This document shows positions 27,892 through 36,603 of a stretch of 64,000 nucleotides of DNA, in pieces. Origin of the DNA: Azospirillaceae bacterium. GTDB lineage: Bacteria > Pseudomonadota > Alphaproteobacteria > Azospirillales > Azospirillaceae. The translations under genes and the position numbers were made by a program. The notes below the pieces were generated by a model. That model was not told the DNA's origin, searched no databases, and saw nothing but the letters and a program-made list of their open reading frames with translations. Numbering within the stretch: position 1 is the stretch's first letter; every line of letters starts with the position of its first letter. The stretch covers positions 62,001 to 126,000 of the forward strand of contig JAPWJW010000003.1 of NCBI GenBank assembly GCA_028283825.1. The letters are read 5' to 3'.

Positions 27892-28935
27892 GTGACCGCC
27901 ATCGACATCAGCCGTCCCGCCGCCTTCCCCGCCGCCGCCATCCTGGAAAGCGACGACGTGCGCACCGATTGGACACGGGGCGAGATCCAGGCACTGTTCG
28001 ACCTGCCCTTCACCGAACTGGTGTTCCGCGCCGCGACCGTGCACCGCCAGCGTTTCGACCCGACGCAGGTCCAGATCTCCACCCTGCTGTCCATCAAGAC
28101 CGGCGGCTGCCCGGAGGATTGCGCCTATTGCCCGCAGAGCGCGCATCATGAGACGGGTCTGAAGGCCAGCAAACTGATGGAAGTGCAGAAGGTGCTGGCG
28201 GAGGCCAAGGCCGCCAAGGACGCCGGCGCCAGCCGCTTCTGCATGGGTGCCGCCTGGCGGTCGCCTAAGGACCAGGACCTGGAATCGGTCTGCGCCATGG
28301 TTGAGGGCGTGAAGGCCATGGGCATGGAAACCTGCGTCACGCTGGGCATGCTGAATTCCGGCCAGGCCCTGCGCCTGAAAGAGGCCGGCCTGGACTACTA
28401 CAACCACAACCTCGACACCTCGCCGGAGTTCTACGGCAACATCATCACCACCCGCACCTACCAGGACCGGCTGGACACCTTGTCCAACGTGCGTGAGGCC
28501 GGCATCAACGTCTGCTGCGGCGGCATCGTCGGCATGGGGGAGGATCTGACGGACCGCGTGGGCATGATCCACACCCTGGCCACCCTGCCGCAGCATCCCG
28601 AAAGCGTGCCGATCAACATGCTGGTGCAGGTGGACGGCACGCCGCTGGACGGCGAGGCGGCGCTGGACCCCATCGAGTTCGTGCGCACCATCGCCGTCGC
28701 CCGCATCACCATGCCGGCCTCCATGGTGCGCCTGTCGGCCGGCCGTGAGGGCATGAGCGATGAGACGCAGGCCCTGTGCTTCCTGGCCGGCGCCAATTCC
28801 ATCTTCTATGGCCCCAAGCTGCTGACCACCGCCAACCCGGTGGCCGACCATGACAAGCAGTTGCTGGTCCGCCTGGGCATGACCTCCATGGACGTGGTCG
28901 AGGAAGGCTGTTCCGACGACAGCTGCGGCGCGTAA
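27892..28935 (+). CDS. bioB: Biotin synthase
   Basis: Radical-SAM enzyme that inserts sulfur into dethiobiotin. With a GTG start at 27892 (AAGGA upstream) it has 347 residues. The SAM cluster cysteines are C73, C77 and C80 in [13 protein letters not shown], and the second-cluster region includes ETCVTLGML and RLSAGREGM. An ATG at 27850 is in frame but would add residues not found in the family. bioA follows three bases later. Confidence 0.95.
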   Translation: MTAIDISRPAAFPAAAILESDDVRTDWTRGEIQALFDLPFTELVFRAATVHRQRFDPTQVQISTLLSIKTGGCPEDCAYCPQSAHHETGLKASKLMEVQKVLAEAKAAKDAGASRFCMGAAWRSPKDQDLESVCAMVEGVKAMGMETCVTLGMLNSGQALRLKEAGLDYYNHNLDTSPEFYGNIITTRTYQDRLDTLSNVREAGINVCCGGIVGMGEDLTDRVGMIHTLATLPQHPESVPINMLVQVDGTPLDGEAALDPIEFVRTIAVARITMPASMVRLSAGREGMSDETQALCFLAGANSIFYGPKLLTTANPVADHDKQLLVRLGMTSMDVVEEGCSDDSCGA

Positions 28936-28937
28936 TC

Positions 28938-30236
28938 ATGAGTGGCGCTGGATCGTTCCTTAATCGGAACGACTGGTTCGGGCAGGGCGGCCGGCACATC
29001 TGGCTGCCCTACACCCAGATGAAGACGGCCCTGCCGCCCTTGCCCGTGGTGGCGACGGAGGGTGTGCGCCTGACCCTGGCCGACGGCCGGCAGCTGGTGG
29101 ACGGCGTCGCCAGCTGGTGGACCGCCTGTCACGGCTACAACCATCCGCACATCCGTGAGGCGGTGGCCGAGCAGATGGCGCGCATGCCGCACGTCATGTT
29201 CGGCGGCTTGGCGCATGAGCCGGCCTACACCCTGGCGTCCCGCCTGGCGGCGATGCTGCCCGGTGATCTGAATCGGGTGTTCTTCTGCGACAGCGGCTCT
29301 GTCTCCGTCGAGATCGCCATGAAGATGGCGACGCAATACTGGCTGAACCGGGGCGTGCCCGGCCGCACCAAGCTGGCGGCCTTCCGTGGCGGCTATCACG
29401 GCGACACCATCGCCACCATGGCGGTGTGCGACCCGGAAGAGGGGATGCACAGCCTGTTCGCCGGCCTTCTGCCCGAACATCTGATCCTGGACCTGCCGGT
29501 GGATGAGGAAGCCGCCGCGCGGTTCGATCGTGACCTGGCCGCCCAGGCCCACACCCTGTCCGCCATCCTGGTGGAACCGTTGGTGCAGGGGGCGGGCGGC
29601 ATGGTGTTCCATGATGCCGCCGTGTTGCGCCGTTTGCGGGACGCCGCCGACCGTCACGGCCTGCTGCTGATTTTCGATGAGATCTTCACCGGCTTCGGCC
29701 GCACCGGCACGCTGTTCGCGTGTGAGGCGGCGGGCGTGGTGCCGGACATCGTCACCCTGTCCAAGGCCTTGACCGGCGGCACCATGGCGTTGGCCGCCAC
29801 CATCGCGTCGGATCGCGTGTTCCAGGCCTTCTGGTCGGACAACGCCATGGCCGCCTTGATGCATGGCCCCACCTACATGGCCAATCCCCTCGCCTGTGCC
29901 GCTGCCAATGCCTCGCTGGATCTGTTCGAGCGCGAACCGCGCCTGGACCAGGTGGCGGCGATCTCCGCCGGCCTGGCGGCGGGGCTGGAGCCCGCACGCG
30001 ATCTCAAGGGCGTGAAGGATGTGCGCACCCTGGGCGCCATCGGTGTGGTGCAGTTGGAGGCTATGCGTGACCTCAACGGCCTGAAGCAGCGCCTGATCGA
30101 CCGGGGCGTCTGGGTGCGGCCCTTCCGCGACATCGTCTACCTGACGCCGTCCTTCACCATGGACGGCGACGATCTGGCCTTCCTCAGCCGCGCGGTGGTG
30201 GAGGCCGTCGCCGACCATCTGCGGGCGACGCCATGA
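28938..30236 (+). CDS. bioA: Adenosylmethionine-8-amino-7-oxononanoate aminotransferase
   Basis: PLP aminotransferase that makes DAPA from KAPA with SAM as amino donor. The 432 residues contain WLPYTQM, GVASWWTACHGYNHP (diagnostic for BioA), the PLP Asp in LLIFDEIFTGFGRTG and the Schiff-base Lys in TLSKALTGGTMAL. It overlaps the next small gene by four bases. Confidence 0.95.
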   Translation: MSGAGSFLNRNDWFGQGGRHIWLPYTQMKTALPPLPVVATEGVRLTLADGRQLVDGVASWWTACHGYNHPHIREAVAEQMARMPHVMFGGLAHEPAYTLASRLAAMLPGDLNRVFFCDSGSVSVEIAMKMATQYWLNRGVPGRTKLAAFRGGYHGDTIATMAVCDPEEGMHSLFAGLLPEHLILDLPVDEEAAARFDRDLAAQAHTLSAILVEPLVQGAGGMVFHDAAVLRRLRDAADRHGLLLIFDEIFTGFGRTGTLFACEAAGVVPDIVTLSKALTGGTMALAATIASDRVFQAFWSDNAMAALMHGPTYMANPLACAAANASLDLFEREPRLDQVAAISAGLAAGLEPARDLKGVKDVRTLGAIGVVQLEAMRDLNGLKQRLIDRGVWVRPFRDIVYLTPSFTMDGDDLAFLSRAVVEAVADHLRATP

Positions 30237-30445
30237 GCTTGCGCAAGCGTTCCGTCCTCATTGCCGGCCATCCCACCAGCGTGACGCTGGAGGAACCCTT
30301 CTGGGAAACCCTGAAGGACATGGCCTCGGCCCGGGGCCTGTCGATCAACGCCCTGGTGGAGGAGATCGACGGCAACCGTGACGGCAACCTGTCCAGTGCG
30401 CTGCGCGTCGCCGCACTGCTGTGGGTGAAGGCTCAAATCAACTGA
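30233..30445 (+). CDS. Ribbon-helix-helix domain protein (PF13467-like)
   Basis: 70 residues. RKRSVLIAGHPTSVTLEEPF then WETLKDMASARGLSINALV and NLSSALRVAALLW match the alphaproteobacterial small ribbon-helix-helix family. The start overlaps bioA (ATGA), so it is co-transcribed with bioBA. A role in biotin regulation is possible but the family also occurs elsewhere. Its 3' end overlaps the convergent XRE gene by 8 bases. Confidence 0.8.
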   Translation: MSLRKRSVLIAGHPTSVTLEEPFWETLKDMASARGLSINALVEEIDGNRDGNLSSALRVAALLWVKAQIN

Positions 30446-31232
30446 GTGACACCAGCGTCACCAGCTTCACGTCCGGCTGGTGCGCCAGGGTGAAGGTCAC
30501 CTGCTCATAGCGCAGCAGGCCGTCCTCCGGATGGCGGAAGACGCGTTCGCCGCCGGCGCGGCCGGTGACGGCGTGGGCATGCCACAGATCGGCGAAGACG
30601 GGGCTGCGGGCATTCAAATCCGCCACCAGGGCCCGCATGCCGGGATCGTCCAGATGGTGGCTGTAGTCCACCCGGAATTCCGCCACCACCCGCCGCGCGC
30701 GGTCGTCCCAATCGGGAATCAGGCCGTGGGCCGCCGGGTTCAGGAACAGGTAGCGCAGCTGGTTGCGCTCCGTCGCCCTATCGTCCAGCCAACCGGTGAA
30801 CAGCCGGGCGGCGGCCCCGTTCCAGGCCAGGGCGTTCCATTGCCGGTCCAGCAGATAGGCGGGATGATTGATGCCCCGTACCAGCGCGTCCAGCGCCGCT
30901 GCGACGACCGGCGGGGGCCGAGCCGGCCCGTCCTCCGGATCGCGCTTGCCCGCCAGGTCGAACAGATAGGCGCGTTCCGCCGCCGACAGGCGCAGGGCGC
31001 GCGCCAGGCGGCCCAGGGCGGATGGGGAGATGGAGACGTCGCGGCCCTGTTCGATCCAGGTGTACCAGGTGACGCTGACCCCGCCCAACTGCGCCAGTTC
31101 CTCCCGCCGCAGGCCGGGGGTGCGGCGGCGCGGGCCGGTTGCCAGGCCGCAGGCACCGGGGCTCAGCCGTTCGCGCTGCGCCCGCATGAACTCGCCCAGT
31201 TCCTGGCGTTTGGAGGTGTCCAGGGTGTCCAT
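30438..31232 (-). CDS. XRE regulator with MmyB-like ligand domain
   Basis: 264 residues. An N-terminal helix-turn-helix contains RRRTPGLRREELAQLGGVSV and TWYTWIEQGRDVSISPSALG, and the rest is the MmyB-like domain (HPAYLLDRQWNALAWNGAAA, then YLFLNPAAHGLI), thought to bind fatty acids or small hydrophobic ligands. The ATG at 31232 is preferred over a TTG at 31247. It is divergent from a methyltransferase whose promoter carries paired CCAG boxes. Confidence 0.88.
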   Translation of the reverse strand: MDTLDTSKRQELGEFMRAQRERLSPGACGLATGPRRRTPGLRREELAQLGGVSVTWYTWIEQGRDVSISPSALGRLARALRLSAAERAYLFDLAGKRDPEDGPARPPPVVAAALDALVRGINHPAYLLDRQWNALAWNGAAARLFTGWLDDRATERNQLRYLFLNPAAHGLIPDWDDRARRVVAEFRVDYSHHLDDPGMRALVADLNARSPVFADLWHAHAVTGRAGGERVFRHPEDGLLRYEQVTFTLAHQPDVKLVTLVSLS

Positions 31233-31268
31233 CGGTGGCTGTTCCAAGCGGAGAGGGGAAGCATTGGA

Positions 31269-31302
31269 TACCAGTATAAAGCTGGATCTGGTACCAGTTT
31301 AA
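31269..31302. promoter_or_regulatory. Paired operator-like boxes between XRE and methyltransferase genes
   Basis: TACCAGTATAAA (31269) and TACCAGTTTAA (31292) are direct repeats 23 bases apart; the second overlaps the perfect palindrome CTGGTACCAG (31288-31297). They lie in the divergent promoter just upstream of the XRE start, so they are probable binding sites for that regulator. Confidence 0.5.
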
Positions 31303-31364
31303 GCGCCTGTCATCCTGTCCATCCACCCCGCCGCAAGGGGAAGAAGAATGGAGACCCCAAGGAA

Positions 31365-32153
31365 ATGACTGCTCAAGAAACCATCACCCGGCATCGCGAC
31401 CAGGAATCGCTGGTCGCCGGCCAATTCGGGCCCCAGGCGGGCGCCTATGTCGCCAGCGCCGTCCATGCCCAGGGTGAGGATCTGCGACAACTGGCCGGCC
31501 TGGTGGCGGGCAAGGGGTACAAGACAGTGCTGGATTTGGGGTGCGGCGGCGGCCACGTCGCCTTCACCGTGGCGCCGCATGTGGGCCGGGTGACGGCCTG
31601 CGACCTGTCGCCCGACATGCTGGCCGCTGTGGCGGCGGAGGCCGGGCGGCGCGGCCTGGACAACATCACGACTGAGGTCGGCCGCGCCGACGCCGTGCCG
31701 GCGGGCGACGCGCACTTCTGCGCCGTGGTCAGCCGCTACAGCGCCCACCACTGGCCGGACCTGGCGGCGGGCTTGGCCGAGGCGCGCCGGGTGGTGAAGC
31801 CGCGCGGCGTCGCCGTCTTCATGGACGTGGTGACGCCGGCCGATCCCTTGCTGGATACCTTCCTGCAATCCATCGAACTGCTGCGCGACCCGTCGCACGT
31901 GCGCAACTACGCGGTGGCGGAATGGCGGTCGGCGCTGGAAGGGGCGGGGTTCCGCGTCACCGGCGTGACGCAACGCCGCCTGCGGCTGGAGTTCAGCAGC
32001 TGGATCGCGCGCATGAACCCGCCGGACAGCCATGTCGCCGCCATCCGGTCCCTGCAGGGGCGCATGTCGTCCCGGGTGACGGACCACTTCGCCGTCGAGG
32101 CCGACGGCACCTTCACCCTGGACACGGCAACGTTCGAGGCCGTGCCGGTTTGA
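31365..32153 (+). CDS. Class I SAM-dependent methyltransferase (UbiE-like)
   Basis: 262 residues. Motif I is VLDLGCGGGHVAFTVAPHVG, followed by acidic VTACDLSPDM and the post-motif RYSAHHWPDLAAGLAEARRV, as in small-molecule methyltransferases of the UbiE/Methyltransf_11 group. The ATG at 31365 is preceded by AAGGAA. Substrate unknown. Control by the divergent XRE regulator is inferred from the shared promoter. Confidence 0.85.
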   Translation: MTAQETITRHRDQESLVAGQFGPQAGAYVASAVHAQGEDLRQLAGLVAGKGYKTVLDLGCGGGHVAFTVAPHVGRVTACDLSPDMLAAVAAEAGRRGLDNITTEVGRADAVPAGDAHFCAVVSRYSAHHWPDLAAGLAEARRVVKPRGVAVFMDVVTPADPLLDTFLQSIELLRDPSHVRNYAVAEWRSALEGAGFRVTGVTQRRLRLEFSSWIARMNPPDSHVAAIRSLQGRMSSRVTDHFAVEADGTFTLDTATFEAVPV

Positions 32154-32159
32154 TATCAG

Positions 32160-32290
32160 GCGTCATGAGGCGCCGCCTCATGACGCTAGCCCGCGACTGC
32201 GGGCGCCGGACCTTTTCGGGGAGCCGAAGGCGGATTGGAAAGGGAGGATAAGCCAAGCCGCCGGATGGCGGCGCCCGGCGTATGAGGGCG
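32160..32290 (+). repeat. Dispersed hairpin element, copy B
   Basis: Begins with the 12-bp stem GCGTCATGAGGC/GCCTCATGACGC (32160-32186), then a TA joint, stem 1 GCCCGC-GACT-GCGGGC, hairpin TTCGG-GGAG-CCGAA, the conserved GGAAA..GAGGATAAGCCAAG, stem GCCGCC-GGAT-GGCGGC and the tail GCCCGGCGTATGAGGGCG. It fills the gap between the convergent methyltransferase and DUF1192 genes. Confidence 0.75.
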
Positions 32291-32292
32291 CA

Positions 32293-32478
32293 CTACTTCT
32301 TGAAAAACGCGGCGGCGGCGTTGACCGAGGCTTGCTTGGCCTTGATGGCGTCGTCGACGCGCGCCACCTCCGCCTCCAGGCTGTTGCGGTATTCCCGCAA
32401 CTCGCCCACCGACAGGCGGGCGATGTCCAGGAAGCCTGTGGGGCGCTGGGGCGGCGGGGCGATGTCGTCGGTATCCAT
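32293..32478 (-). CDS. DUF1192 family protein
   Basis: 61 residues, a typical length. The conserved block is FLDIARLSVGELREYRNSLE, continuing EAEVARVDDAIKAKQASV, a short coiled coil. The ATG at 32478 is chosen; a longer frame to 32532 would run into the promoter region of the divergent quinone oxidoreductase. Function of the family is unknown; it is largely alphaproteobacterial. Confidence 0.85.
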   Translation of the reverse strand: MDTDDIAPPPQRPTGFLDIARLSVGELREYRNSLEAEVARVDDAIKAKQASVNAAAAFFKK

Positions 32479-32586
32479 GGCCTTCACTCGATGATCTGGG
32501 AAGCAGGATTGGTTAAGCGTTGCGGTTGCCACTGTGCCGCCGGGGGCCTACATGGTGCAAGACCGACAAATGGAGAGCGTCGCCCC

Positions 32587-33576
32587 ATGCGTGCCATCGC
32601 CATCACCGCCCCCGGCGGCCCGGACGTCCTGCAAGCCGTTGAAAGGCCGACACCCACGCCCGGTCCGGGCGAGGTCCTGATCCAGGTCGCCGCCGCCGGC
32701 GTCAACCGTCCCGACTGCCTGCAACGGGCCGGTTATTATCCGCCGCCGCCCGGCGCCTCCGACCTGCCGGGGCTGGAGGTGGCGGGCACCGTCGCCGCCT
32801 TGGGTGAGGGTGTCACCGGCTGGGCCGTGGGGGATGGCGTCTGCGCCCTGGTGAACGGCGGCGGTTATGCCGACCTGGCCGTGGCGCCGGCCACCCAGTG
32901 CCTGCCCGTGCCGGCAGGCTTCAGCCTGGTGGAGGCGGCGGCCTTGCCGGAGACCTTCTTCACCGTCTGGACCAATGTGTTCGATCGGGGCCGCCTGGCG
33001 GCCGGGGAGACATTCCTGATCCATGGCGGCACCAGCGGCATCGGCACCACGGCCATCCAGTTGGCCAAGGCCTTCGGTGCTCGCGTGTTCGCCACCGCCG
33101 GCGGGCCGGAGAAGGCCAAGGCCTGCCAGGATCTGGGCGCCGACCGGGGCATCGACTACAAGGCGGAGGATTTCGTGGCCGTGGTCAAGGAACTGACCGG
33201 CGGTCGCGGCGTCGATGTCATCCTGGACATGGTGGGCGGCGACTATCTGCCCCGCAACATCGAGGCCCTGGCCGACCAGGGCCGCCACGTCACCATTGCC
33301 TTCCTGAGGGGCCCCAAGGTGACGCTGAACCTGACCCCGGTGATGACCAAGCGCCTGGTGCTCACCGGCTCCACCCTGCGTCCGCGCAGTGTGGCGGAGA
33401 AGGGCGCCATCGCGGCCAGCCTGCTTGAAAAGGTCTGGCCCCTGCTGAACGCCGGTACGGTGCGGCCCCTGATCCATGAGACCTTCCCCCTGGATCAGGC
33501 GTCGAAAGCCCATGCCCTGATGGAAAGCAGCCAGCACGTGGGCAAGATCGTCCTGACGGTTGATGGACGGGCCTAG
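32587..33576 (+). CDS. Zinc-free NAD(P)H quinone oxidoreductase (PIG3/QOR type)
   Basis: 329-residue medium-chain dehydrogenase. GroES-like N-terminus (GPGEVLIQVAAAGVNRPDCL), a Rossmann segment LIHGGTSGIGTTAIQLAKAF, and no zinc-ligand cysteines, as in zeta-crystallin/PIG3 reductases. NRPDCLQRAGYYPPPPGASD closely fits the PIG3 subgroup. It probably reduces quinones or reactive enals with NADPH. Stands as a single gene. Confidence 0.9.
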   Translation: MRAIAITAPGGPDVLQAVERPTPTPGPGEVLIQVAAAGVNRPDCLQRAGYYPPPPGASDLPGLEVAGTVAALGEGVTGWAVGDGVCALVNGGGYADLAVAPATQCLPVPAGFSLVEAAALPETFFTVWTNVFDRGRLAAGETFLIHGGTSGIGTTAIQLAKAFGARVFATAGGPEKAKACQDLGADRGIDYKAEDFVAVVKELTGGRGVDVILDMVGGDYLPRNIEALADQGRHVTIAFLRGPKVTLNLTPVMTKRLVLTGSTLRPRSVAEKGAIAASLLEKVWPLLNAGTVRPLIHETFPLDQASKAHALMESSQHVGKIVLTVDGRA

Positions 33577-33798
33577 CCAGATCAATAGAAGCGGCGGCCG
33601 GGTCATAGTCCGTAAAAAGGCATGGCCTCGCCCGTCGCGTGCCTCTATATAGCTGATGTACGCGTCACAGTTTTTTCGTCCGGCTGCGTGGGGCCTTCAG
33701 CCCGCGCGACGGGCGAATATTGCTTTTCGCGACCGTATTTGACGGATTTCAGGCGTGTTGGTGGGGAATAGGTTCCCCGCCACGGGTTAGGAGGAAGC

Positions 33799-34428
33799 AT
33801 GGCACTGCCCTTGATGCCGAAGGCGACCGCGGTCTGGTTGGTTGAGAACACCGCGCTGTCCTTTGAGCAGATCGCCGAATTCTGCGGCATGCATTCGCTG
33901 GAAGTGCAGGCCATCGCCGACGGCGAAGTGGCGATCGGCATGGTCGGGCGCGATCCGGTGGTCAACGGTGAGTTGACCAAGGACGAGATCGAGCGCGGCG
34001 AGAAGAACCAGGACGTCAAGCTGCAGATCCGCATCCACGACCTGCCGCAGCCGGTGGCCCGTGCCAAGGGCCCGCGCTACACCCCGGTGACCAAGCGCGG
34101 CGACAAGCCCGACGGCATCGCCTGGGTGCTGAAAAGCCACCCGGAACTGTCGGACGCCGCCATCTCGCGCCTGATCGGCACCACCAAGCCGACCATCGCC
34201 GCCGTGCGCGACAAGACCCACTGGAACACCAGCAACATCAAGCCGCGCAGCCCCGTGCTGCTGGGCCTGTGCAGCCAGCGTGAGCTGGAGGCCGCCCTGT
34301 CCCGCGCCCGCCGCGGCCTGCCCGAGCCGGAGCTGGAGCCCACCACCCTGCTGGAAACCGCCGAGGACCGCGCGCTGGCCGAACAGCAGGCCTACGCCGC
34401 GGAACATGAGGAGGAGATCGAGGACTGA
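33799..34428 (+). CDS. trcR: Cell-cycle transcriptional regulator TrcR (DUF1013)
   Basis: 209 residues matching the DUF1013 family, named TrcR in alphaproteobacteria. Helix-turn-helix-like segments occur near the N-terminus (LSFEQIAEFCGMHSLEVQAI) and centre (SDAAISRLIGTTKPTIAAV). An acidic C-terminal tail ends the protein. GGAGGA lies a few bases before the ATG at 33799. Family members associate with RNA polymerase at housekeeping promoters; that is known of the family, not shown here. Confidence 0.88.
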   Translation: MALPLMPKATAVWLVENTALSFEQIAEFCGMHSLEVQAIADGEVAIGMVGRDPVVNGELTKDEIERGEKNQDVKLQIRIHDLPQPVARAKGPRYTPVTKRGDKPDGIAWVLKSHPELSDAAISRLIGTTKPTIAAVRDKTHWNTSNIKPRSPVLLGLCSQRELEAALSRARRGLPEPELEPTTLLETAEDRALAEQQAYAAEHEEEIED

Positions 34429-34456
34429 CCGTCCCGATCTACCATCCGGCAAAACG

Positions 34457-34493
34457 AAACGGCGGCCCCCGCAAGGAGGCCGCCGTTTCTGTA
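34457..34493 (+). terminator. Intrinsic terminator of trcR
   Basis: Stem AAACGGCGGCC/GGCCGCCGTTT (11 bp) with a 10-base loop, followed by CTGTATTTG, 29 bases after the trcR stop. Confidence 0.85.
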
Positions 34494-34518
34494 TTTGCAC
34501 TAAACGCCCCCCTTCAAC

Positions 34519-34645
34519 CCACCGGTACGGGGTTCCGTACCGGTGGTAGCCCGCGACCGCGGGCGCCGGAGATTTACGGGGAGCGTTAGCGGACCGGAAA
34601 TCGAGGACAAGCCAAAGGCGCGGATGCGCCTGCCGGCGCTTGAGG
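34519..34645 (+). repeat. Dispersed hairpin element, copy C
   Basis: A 12-bp stem CCACCGGTACGG-GGTT-CCGTACCGGTGG (34519-34546) is followed by the TA joint and stem 1 GCCCGC-GACC-GCGGGC, then GCCGGAGATTTACGGGGAG, GGAAATCGAGGACAAGCCAA, stem GGCGC-GGAT-GCGCC and the tail GCCGGCGCTTGAGG. It lies after the trcR terminator, between convergent trcR and the old yellow enzyme gene. Confidence 0.75.
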
Positions 34646-34658
34646 AAAACGAACAGAC

Positions 34659-35747
34659 TCAGGCCGCACTCGGCCAATCCGTGTAGCCCTTGGCGCCGCC
34701 GCCGTAGAACGCCTCCTGCGGGGCCTGGGCCAGGGGGGCGCCGGTCTTCAGGCGGTGCACCAGGTCGGGGTTGGCGATGAAGGGGCGGCCGAAGGCCACC
34801 AGGTCGGCCCGGCCCTCGGCGATGGCGCGGGTGGCCAGGGCGGCGTCATAGCCGTTGTTGGCGATGTACTCGCCGCCGAACTTCCGGCGCAGGGCCTGGA
34901 AGTCGAAGTCCAGGGCGCCGTTGGGCCCCCGCGTCTGGCCTTCCACGCAGTGCAGGTAGGCCAGGTTCAGTTCGCCCAGTCGTTCGGCCAGGAAGCCGTA
35001 GGTGCCGTTGGGGTCGCTGTCCAGCGGGGTGTTGCCCGCCGCCTGGGTGATGGGCGACAGGCGCACGCCGACGCGGTCGGAACCCCACACCCCGGCCACG
35101 GCCGCCGCCACCTCCACCGTCAGGCGGGTGCGGTTCTCCACGCTGCCGCCATAGCGGTCGGTGCGGTGGTTGGTGCTGTCGCGGATGAACTGCTCCAGCA
35201 GGTAGTTGTTGGCGGAGTGCACCTCCACCCCGTCGAAGCCTGCCGCCTTGGCGTTCTCCGCCGCGCGGACGTAGTCCTGGATGATGCCGGGGATCTCATC
35301 CGTCTCCAGCGCGCGGGGCGGGCTGGGCTGGGCGAAGCCGTTCTCGACATAGGTCTCGCCGCCCGCCTGGATGGCGCTGGGCGCCACCGGGGCGGCCCCG
35401 CCCTCCTGCAGGCTGGAATGGGAGATGCGACCCACGTGCCACAACTGCATCACGATATGGCCGCCGGCCTGGTGCACGGCGTCCGTCACGGCCTTCCAGG
35501 CCGTCACGTGCTCGGGCGCGTAGATGCCGGGGGTGAAGGCATAGCCGCGACCCTGGCGGGAGATGTTGGTGGCCTCGGTGATGATCAGGCCGGCGCTGGC
35601 TCGCTGGCGGTAGTACTCCACCGCCAGGGGCGTGTGCACGCCGTCCATGCCGGCGCGGGCGCGGGTCAGGGGGGCCATGGCGATGCGGTTGGCGACGGGG
35701 ATGGCGCCGATGCGGCCGGGGGTGAAAAGGGCGGGGGTGGTGGACAT
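34659..35747 (-). CDS. Old yellow enzyme family ene-reductase (NemA-like)
   Basis: 362-residue FMN TIM barrel. Start LFTPGRIGAIPVANRIAMAP and LTRARA are typical, with the catalytic pair His/Asn in VEVHSANNYLLEQF and the FMN/NADH region NNGYDAALATRAI. These enzymes reduce activated alkenes, N-ethylmaleimide or nitroesters with NAD(P)H. The QMLNL..-like segment reads IVMQLWHVGRISHSS. Faces copy C of the dispersed element at its 3' end. Confidence 0.92.
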   Translation of the reverse strand: MSTTPALFTPGRIGAIPVANRIAMAPLTRARAGMDGVHTPLAVEYYRQRASAGLIITEATNISRQGRGYAFTPGIYAPEHVTAWKAVTDAVHQAGGHIVMQLWHVGRISHSSLQEGGAAPVAPSAIQAGGETYVENGFAQPSPPRALETDEIPGIIQDYVRAAENAKAAGFDGVEVHSANNYLLEQFIRDSTNHRTDRYGGSVENRTRLTVEVAAAVAGVWGSDRVGVRLSPITQAAGNTPLDSDPNGTYGFLAERLGELNLAYLHCVEGQTRGPNGALDFDFQALRRKFGGEYIANNGYDAALATRAIAEGRADLVAFGRPFIANPDLVHRLKTGAPLAQAPQEAFYGGGAKGYTDWPSAA

Positions 35748-36003
35748 GTGGCGGACCCATCTGATTGGGGGCTAGGAGCAGGGCCGGGGGCAGCGCCGCG
35801 CCGGTCCTCAGCAACATAGGGCCGACCGGGTCCCCTTTTTAGCCCGCGCTTGCGTCTACACCCTTCGCGATTCGTGAATAATGGTGGGGTCGTCCTTTCC
35901 GCGGCGCCATTGTCCAAATGCGGCGTTCCCGTACCAGGCGATATCACCCATCTCGGTTATTTCCGGGTGGACGGCATGCCGGCACCAGGGCTAGATCCCA
36001 GGC

Positions 36004-36600
36004 ATGACCACCGCCAAACCCCGTCTCATCGTCGGCATCAGCGGCGCCTCCGGCGCCGTCTACGGCATCCGCCTGCTGGAAACGCTGCGCCCGTTGCCCA
36101 TCGAAACCCACCTGGTGATGAGCCGGTCGGCGGAAATGACCCTGGCGCATGAGACGGACCTGAAACCCGCCCAGGTGCGGGCGCTGGCCGACGTGAACCA
36201 TGCCGTGGCCGACGTGGGCGCCAGCATCTCCAGCGGCAGCTTCCGCACCCTGGGCATGGTGGTGGCGCCCTGTTCCGTGCGCACGATGAGCGAGATCGCC
36301 ACCGGTGTCACGTCCAGCCTGCTGACGCGGGCGGCTGACGTGGTGCTGAAGGAGCGGCGCCGCCTGGTGCTGATGGTGCGTGAGACGCCGCTGCACCTGG
36401 GCCATCTGCGCACCATGGCCACGCTGGCGGAAATGGGCGCCATCATCACGCCGCCGGTGCCGGCCATGTACACCCGGCCGCAGTCGGTGGACGATCTGAT
36501 CGATCACACCGTGGGCCGCGTGCTGGACTTGTTCGACATCGACACCGGCCGCGTGCGCCGCTGGGGCGAGGAACCGGCCGGGGATACCGAAGCCGACTGA
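36004..36600 (+). CDS. ubiX: Flavin prenyltransferase UbiX
   Basis: 198 residues. Makes the prenylated FMN cofactor used by UbiD decarboxylases in ubiquinone and aromatic acid metabolism. LIVGISGASGAVYGIRLLE binds FMN, and VVAPCSVRTMSEIATGVTSS and LVLMVRETPLHLGHLRTM are family blocks. The usual flavodoxin-like fold is complete. No ubiD lies next to it here. It ends three bases from the convergent glk gene. Confidence 0.95.
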   Translation: MTTAKPRLIVGISGASGAVYGIRLLETLRPLPIETHLVMSRSAEMTLAHETDLKPAQVRALADVNHAVADVGASISSGSFRTLGMVVAPCSVRTMSEIATGVTSSLLTRAADVVLKERRRLVLMVRETPLHLGHLRTMATLAEMGAIITPPVPAMYTRPQSVDDLIDHTVGRVLDLFDIDTGRVRRWGEEPAGDTEAD

Positions 36601-36603
36601 AGC

